Below are positions 58,121-64,000 of a DNA stretch of 64,000 nucleotides, in pieces. Positions within the stretch are counted from its first letter, which is position 1. Each line of letters starts with the position of its first letter. The notes beneath the pieces were generated by a model that was not told the origin of the DNA, searched no databases, and was given only the letters and a program-made list of their open reading frames with translations. This DNA is from Galeruca laticollis. Taxonomy: Eukaryota; Arthropoda; Insecta; Coleoptera; Chrysomelidae. The DNA is taken from assembly GCA_963921935.1 (NCBI GenBank), contig OY998175.1, forward strand, positions 174,441,262 to 174,505,261. The letters are read 5' to 3'. The position numbers were made by a program, and so were the translations under genes.

Positions 58121-60563
58121 ATGGAAGAAGCGCTTCTTTGGTCGCTCTATGCTATTTGCATTGCAATAAATAGCAAAAAGATTTAAAAAAAAAACGAAGA
58201 TTGAGATGGTCGAGGGATTGGTCATTAAAAAGACATGCATTTTCTCATGTCAGATTATTACGTGAACTTGAAGCAGATGATTGTCGAAATTACATGTGGA
58301 TGGATACTGAAACTTACAATCATTTGTTAAAATCTGTTACTCCTTACATTAGAAGGCAAATCACCTGCATGAGAAAATCCATTTCGGTTCATGAGAGACT
58401 TAGTGCCACGTTAAGGTTTCTTGCGACAGGCAGAAGCTACAAAGATTTGGAATTCACCACCATTATGTCCAAGCAATCACTGAGTAAAATAATACCGGAA
58501 ACTTGTGACGCTATCTACAGGGTTTTAAAAAAAGACTACCTAAAGGTGAGTTTTAGAATATATTTATTTTAGAAATAAATTGAACATTATTGAAGAAGAA
58601 AAGTAATTGTACAAAATGAAAACGTCTTCTATAATAAATACATGAACACTACATATAATAATTAAATTAATTATAAACGTTTATCGTGTATTTAAACACC
58701 CTCATTGGGTTTAAAAATTAAAACATACTGAGCAACATTTTTTGGATTAGAATCTGTGTCCTTTTCTAAAAGTAGAATTTGGTCGTCTGATATCTGCTTT
58801 GAAGTGACTTGAGGCTGGCCAATCTCAAGTAGTGAGTTATGTTCTTGGTTCGTTTGTTGTGAAAATTGCTTAGCCGATGTTGTTGTTGTTTGCAAAAAGA
58901 TGCTCCGTCGTGGTGTTTGCTGGTAGTTATAGAATGACGAGAAGCGCTGATTTTGTTCAATATTGGAAGAAATAAAATTTGTGTTGGCATGTTCCGCCGG
59001 TGTGGTTGTATCATGAGGTATTTGTAGCTCTTGGGCATTCTGTTTATGGCGGATTTTCGCTGCGTAATACCCTTGATGCCAGCCTTGACTTGGAATTTGT
59101 CCACTTGGTTCGGTATCGGTGATACAATGTGGTGCATATTGGTTAAAGTGTTGCTGTCTGGTTTCTCGTTGAGACTGTTGAGGAGGATGGTGCTGGTCTC
59201 CAGTTATAATTTTGGAATATCTATTTGGGGATAATATGTCTGCCTCAAATAAAACATCAGATATAAGTTTCATTGCAAACTTGAGTTGATCAGGATGGAC
59301 TGCTCTAAGTCTATCAGCGACATGTTTTCCAAATCGGTCATGTGAATCTTCCTGCAATAACTCCAATTTTTCACTAATTTTAGACATAACTTCGGCTGTT
59401 TCATTGTTATTTGAGGCCATCTTCTTTTTGTGATTAAAAGTGTGGGTAGGTAGCGGGGCACTGGTAGCGGTATCGCTAGTCGGAGTAGATGGTCGACCGG
59501 TAGATGGTGTGGCAGGAAAACTCTGATATTCCAAGTCAACCTAAAACAATAAAATATTACAATTTTATAAGAAAATAAAAATACAACCGTACAGAAAATG
59601 TATGAAAAAACTAAAGCATGTTTGATGCCGAATAAAATCCCATTGACTCATTTAAATTTAAATGTTATTCAATTTTATCGCTAAAACTGAGTAAACGATG
59701 AGAACATGTATTTAATAGTTATACCTATAGGAAAAATTAATGTAATTTCTTTTGTTTTAGTTTCCAAAAAGCGGACTGGAATGGTTAGAAATAGCAGCTG
59801 ACTTTGAAAAAAATGGCAATTTCCGCATTGTTTAGGGAGTATTGATGGCAAACATATCAGAATTGTTCCTCCCAAGGGAAGCGGATCATATTACTTTAAC
59901 TACAAGAAAACGCACAGCATAGTTCTCATGGCAATAGCTAATGCGAACTGTGAGTTTATCTACTGCGATGTTGGCACGAATGGAAGAATCTCTGATGGTG
60001 GACTAATTGTTAATACCACATTTTATGAAAAATTATGCAATAATGATCTAAAACTTCCTAATCCTGAATCTATGCCCAATTCTAACGAAATTCTTGGATA
60101 TACGTTTGTTGGTGATGAGACCATTGCAATGTGTCCCGATATTATCAAACCATATAGTAGGGAAACACTCAATAGAGCACGAAGAATTTTTAACTACCGG
60201 TTATCCAGAGCCCGACGGACTATTGAAAATACTTTCGGCATTTTAGCGTCTCGATTTCGAATCCTCCACACTGCTATGAATTTAAAGATAGAAAACATTG
60301 ACAATGTTGTTTTGACATGTTGTACACTACATAATTTTCTTCTCAAGAAATCTCTACAAAATTACGCACCTCCAGAAAGTATGGATAGAGAAAATATTAC
60401 AGGAGATTATTCTCTTGTCTTAGGAGACAGGTGTGACCCTACTTTAATGCATGACATTCAAAGAGGAAGAAGAGCCAAGTTTTTAATAATGCAAAAATTG
60501 TTAGAGAAAAGTTCTGTAGCTATTTTAACAATGAGGGCTCAGTCCTATGGCAGGATGATTTAG
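58121..60563 (+). pseudogene. Harbinger transposase, two exons, two frame lesions
   Basis: Cuts and joins the element; DDE_4 superfamily, nuclear. Exon 1 (58121-58545) starts MEEALLWSLY. It has a basic KKRRLRWSRDW stretch and the helix-turn-helix region LSATLRFLATGRSYKDLEF with SLSKIIPETCDAIYRVL, and ends at AAG|GTGAGT. The intron spans 58546-59760 (acceptor TTTTGTTTTAG). Exon 2 (59761-60563) has the first catalytic D in GSIDGKHIRI (near 59834-59865), the second in YCDVGTNGRISDGG (near 59955-60000) and E in RRTIENTFGIL (60214-60245). Two lesions break the frame, both in homopolymers: the A10 run at 58185-58194 and the A7 run at 59807-59813. Apart from these the protein looks complete. The intron carries the MADF gene's last exon on the other strand. 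Confidence 0.88.
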
Positions 60564-61067
60564 TTTGTAAGTAGTTCGTGTTACATGTTATAAAAAGATA
60601 ATCAAATAATTTTGGACAATAAAATGCTTTGAATACCTATAAAACTTACTTTTATTATTAATAAATAGATATTACTTACCTCTGTTTCACTTTCATCTTG
60701 ATGTGCCTCATCATCGATAGTGTTTGTCGACTGTCTTATTTGATCTTGATCACTTAGAAACTCAAGCAAATAAAAGTACCATAACGTTGATTTGTAGATA
60801 TCATCTTCACCAGCACCACTTTTCGTGGATTTCATTATTTTGGAGCGTTCTTTTTTGTAAACGGTGCGTAAAGTGTTAATGTTTTTGGTAACTGTCTCCT
60901 CGTATGCTGCTTTATGAATTTCCTTGTATTTTTCAATCATTATTTCATTACTTCTTATTTGGATCACTATACTCGGCACTTTTAACTTGCCACAAGCAAG
61001 GAAAACTACGATAGAGTTCAATAAATTCTCTTAAAAATTCTCGGGAGCACTTACGAAGATCTGACAT
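58692..61067 (-). pseudogene. Harbinger MADF (Myb-like) protein, two exons, one frameshift
   Basis: Partner DNA-binding protein of Harbinger transposases, thought to help nuclear import and end binding. Exon 1 (61067-60680) starts MSDLRKCSREFLREFIELYR, then WQVKSAEYSDPN. A one-base frame change near 60950 leads to NEIMIEKYKEIHK, TLRTVYKKERSKI and STLWYFYLLEFLSD, the MADF fold with its tryptophans. The donor is GAG|GTAAGT. The intron is 60679-59541 (acceptor ATTGTTTTAG). Exon 2 (59540-58692) is a low-complexity Ser/Thr/Gln-rich region with a conserved helix (FGKHVADRLRAVHPDQLKFA near 59330-59270) of the type that ends such proteins. The intron contains transposase exon 2 on the plus strand. 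Confidence 0.82.
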
Positions 61068-61331
61068 ATTGCTTTTAAATTTTCAATTGCAAAATAGTTG
61101 CCAATACGTACACAGAAAGCAACAAGCAGTGCAATACGTTCTACGGAAATATACTGAAACAATTTCCAATAAAACGAAAGTTTGTCCACACGCTCTAACT
61201 TGTCGAATCAATTTTCATAAAAAGATGCCTCGCACTTCAAATTTTTGACAACCTTATTTCGATCATGCCATACGTACGTTTTGTGGTCCACACGCGCCAT
61301 TTTACTTGATACGACTTGTCTGATTCGATAA

Positions 61332-61363
61332 GTCGTTCGATAAGACGTTGTGTCTGGACCAGG
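61332..61363. repeat. Harbinger right terminal inverted repeat
   Basis: 32-bp exact reverse complement of 57988-58019. A nearby internal GATTCGATAAGTCG (61321-61334) repeats part of it. Confidence 0.97.
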
Positions 61364-61718
61364 CACAGAACCTCAATTTTCAAAACCTATTACTCAGCCT
61401 CCAAAAAAAAAAACAAATAAAAAAGAACCCATACAAGAACTACTTAAGCCGACTAAGTCTCTTATCGATGATCCCGACTCTCGTTTTCCTCTTAACTTCG
61501 ACCAACTAATTGATCTATTTGATAACTACTATGGTACACCCAATCCCGAATTGATTGCTCAAAATTACACCAATGACTTGCCAGCACTGTGTAAAATGCT
61601 TGAAGAAATATATCCGCATATTTCTGATCGCAGTATTAAAACCAAATGCACTAAAATTCGGAAAAAATGTAAGCATGCTTGTAATCCTCAAACTACTGAC
61701 ACTGAAAGCAATTCATAG
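61364..61718 (+). pseudogene. LINE copy B ORF1, part after the Harbinger insertion
   Basis: Continues the ORF1 linker (TEPQFSKPITQPPKKK) and the conserved C-terminal block SRFPLNFDQLIDLFDNYYG, then LPALCKMLEEIYPHISDRS, to a stop at 61716-61718. The matching region in copy A is at about 14600-14750. No lesion inside this segment. Confidence 0.8.
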
Positions 61719-61755
61719 CAGGAAACTTATTGAAAATCAAATATTTTAATTCTAT

Positions 61756-64000
61756 TTTTTTTCTCATTACGTTCAATAATATAGTGCAGTGGAATATCAA
61801 CGGCGTATACTCACATCTAGAAATGCTACAAATATTAATATCAGAGCAAAACTCAGCCATAATATATTTACAAGAAACAAATTTCACAAATAATAAGACT
61901 TCTACACCTAAAAACTTCAACGGCTTTGTTCTGAATAGACAAAACAGGGGACGAGCCAGCGGCAGCGTATCAGTTGATGTTAAAAAATATACAGAATCAT
62001 GTTTAATTCCATTATTAACTAATTTAGAAGCAATTGCAGTTCGTATACAAGGCATAACCAAATTAAATATATGTAACATATATCTTCCTTCCAGTAAGGA
62101 TATTAACATTGAGAGCTTAACCAATCTTTCTGATCAGATTTCTCTTCCTAGACTAATTGTCGGAGATTTCAATGGTTATAATGTATATTGGGGTTCCCCC
62201 ACGTGGTAAAACCATATACGACGCAATTGAACAAAATAACTTTATCACTCCTCGATGGCCGTCCCACACACTTCAACAGTTATAATGGTAATTTGTCACA
62301 CACAGATTTAAGCTTTTCCGATTCCAACACAGCACTTAACCTTACTTGGAACATAAAAAACCAGACATCACATCACCCTACTAGTGAATGGAAGTTAAAA
62401 TCTGCAAACTGGGCATTGTATAAAAACCTTCTAGATAACATTTTAAGTCAAACTAACTTTAACGAAATCGACAATAGTGAATTATTGAATAAACTTATGT
62501 CCATCATCACAAAAGCCGCGGATATAGCGATAGGTAAATCATCTTTATCTCACAATGGTCCTACCGTACCATGGTGGAATAATGCATGTGAAGAAGCGAT
62601 AAAATTGAGTAAACAAGCATTTAATAAGTATAAAAAACATAATACCATACAAAATCAACAACAATTCAAAGATCTCAGAGCTAGAGCACGGTACATAATA
62701 AAAAGATCTAAGAAAGAGTCTTGGATAAACTTTGTATCTCGCATAAGCATTTCTACGCCCCCACAAAAATTTGGAATAGAATCAGACGAATATCTGGTAC
62801 GTACTCTAATTTTAATATCAATATACTGACAGAACGAGGACAAGATCTAACGAGTACTCAGGAAATTTCCGATACATTAGCAAACACTTTTGAACAATTT
62901 TCCAGTAATATCAATTATGACCTTGAGTATAAACAACTCACTGGAAAACCCAATCCCATTCGTACCGATTCGAACAATAATTCTCCCCTTAACACCTCCA
63001 TTTCGTTGGATGAGTTCTACGAGGCCCTGAAAAAGGTCAAAGATAGTAGCCCCGGTCCAGATAATATTCCAGCAGCATTCATAAGGAACCTTTCCAACCA
63101 AGCTCCAATATTCTTATTAAATATTTTCAATTATTACTGACTTCAACAACAATTCCCTGATACTTGGAAGGAAGCGGCAATAGTACCGATCTTAAAACCA
63201 AACTGCTCCAAAAATACTGCTAATTCCTATAGGCATATCTCCCTTACCTCTTGTGTCTGCAAATTATTAGAAAATATAATTAATAACAGACTCGTTTGGT
63301 TCCTGGAATCCAACTTCTTACTAATCAGGGAACAAAACGGTTTTAGAAAAGGACGCTCAACAATTGATAATATAATTGACTTAGAATTCGACATTCACGA
63401 AGCATTCCCTAACAAGCAAACAGTTCTAACCGTATTTTTTGACATCAAACGTGCATATGATACACCTTGGAAGCATAAAATTTTCTTAAAATTAGCCGAT
63501 TGGGGAATAAATGGAAATATGCTTGCATTCATTAAAAACTATTTACATAAACGATCCTTTCGTGTGAAATTGAACGGGCATTTCTCGAATAACAAAGAAC
63601 TAGAAAATGGCACCCCTCAAGGCTCGATAATAAGCGTAACACTATTTTTAATCGCAATGAACCATATTTCAAATAATCTTGAAAAGCCATTGAAGGGGAA
63701 ATTATACGCAGATGATTTAGTTTTATATATAAAGGGTAAAACCATAAAATACATGACGTCTGTCATGCAGCAACATATTCGACATCTTGAAACCTGGTCT
63801 GAGTCCACAGGATTCCAATTCTCCACAGAGAAAACCTAATACATCATTTTCTCCAAAAATCCATTTTTCTTCAACCCTACACTCCAAGTTATACAACAAT
63901 AAATTGAATATTTGTGATCATATAAAATATCTCGGTATAATTTGGGATTACAAGCTGACTTGGTCAACTCACATTAACGACCTGATTTGTAAAACTCTCA
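61756..64000 (+). pseudogene. LINE copy B ORF2: endonuclease and reverse transcriptase, cut by window end
   Basis: The AP-type endonuclease starts with NIVQWNINGVYSHLEMLQ (61780), then YLQETNF (61864), then LIVGDFNGYNVYWGSP (62155-62200). A frame shift occurs at about 62200; HTDLSFSDSN follows at 62300 and the DSNHF-like block is lost. A second shift near 62760 leads to the RT with SSPGPDNIPAAFI (63049-63087), a SYRHISLTS block (63229), REQNGFRKGRSTIDN (63328-63372) and FFDIKRAYDTPW (63436-63471). GTPQGSIISVTLFLIAMN (63610-63663) and KLYADDLVLY (YADD, 63699-63728) complete the core. A stop lies at 63140 and another at 63837. The RNase H and 3' end are beyond the window. Clade assignment (I) rests on relatedness to copy A. 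Confidence 0.82.

Larger units (their letters stand above)
57988..61363. mobile_element. PIF-Harbinger transposon with two interlocked genes
   Basis: 3,376 bp bounded by 32-bp perfect terminal inverted repeats: 57988-58019, starting GCCTGGTCCAGACACAACG, and its reverse complement at 61332-61363. It contains a DDE_4-type transposase on the plus strand and a MADF-type protein on the minus strand, the usual gene pair of Harbingers. It inserted in the linker of a LINE ORF1, which reads through on both sides. The flanking triplets are AAA and ACA, so no perfect 3-bp target duplication remains. Confidence 0.92.

Noticed and set aside
58766..59137. Second minus-strand frame over Harbinger MADF exon 2
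   Set aside because: Alternative frame of the same low-complexity exon; the frame joined by the splice site is the 59540-58692 one.

Overview
This window looks like transposable-element-dense, AT-rich DNA from an animal nuclear genome, most plausibly a large insect genome. The evidence is the mix of element families: Tc1/mariner and IS630-type transposases, PIF-Harbinger with a MADF partner gene, P-element/THAP remnants, BEL/Pao, I-, Jockey-, R1- and RTE-type LINEs, a Penelope-like element, a MULE with a SWIM finger, and spliced exons with GT-AG borders. The species cannot be named from sequence alone. I found no convincing intact single-copy host gene, no tRNA or rRNA and no CRISPR array. 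Almost everything recognisable is a mobile element or its debris.

1-13 kb: a hairpin-plus-tail element with a 13-bp target duplication (1598-1867), a P-element/THAP9-like transposase remnant (2.9-4.0 kb), a 3' LINE fragment with a tandemly duplicated 3' region (5.2-7.0 kb), small foldback elements (8.3-9.3 kb), a CTCCA minisatellite, and a decayed Tc1 transposase (10.2-11.1 kb). 11.8-16.5 kb is a nest: an IS630-type transposase remnant hit by a minus-strand RTE-type LINE, itself hit by an I-type LINE that has lost its reverse transcriptase.

17.2-29 kb: a 2.9-kb palindrome interrupting a THAP-like coding remnant, a second RTE remnant (21.8-22.9 kb), MITE-like foldbacks (24.5 and 25.7 kb), a THAP first exon (26.16 kb), and a 5'-truncated but well preserved Jockey-type LINE with an 8-bp target duplication (26.56-29.05 kb).

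29.5-47 kb: MADF and R1-like LINE remnants, a fragment of an uncharacterised insect protein family, and an apparently intact mariner (360-aa transposase, D,D41D, ~220-bp terminal inverted repeats) in a TA microsatellite (32.4-34.4 kb). These are followed by a MULE/SWIM remnant, a 1.4-kb palindromic satellite-like array (39.1-40.5 kb), a THAP remnant abutting a decayed BEL/Pao pol (42.9-46.9 kb), and long stretches with nothing recognisable.

49.8-64 kb: a candidate non-autonomous element, an IS630-type transposase broken by a second hairpin-plus-tail element with a 12-bp target duplication (51.6 kb), a KRBA2-like integrase remnant, and a Penelope-like element with GIY-YIG domain and a hammerhead-ribozyme-like motif. 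The end of the window is an I-type LINE whose ORF1 is split by a 3.4-kb Harbinger element (57988-61363). In that Harbinger, the two genes are interlocked: each gene's intron contains an exon of the other on the opposite strand.

The items most worth follow-up are the interlocked Harbinger genes, the hairpin-plus-tail family, the two large palindromes, the intact mariner and the Penelope ribozyme-like motif.
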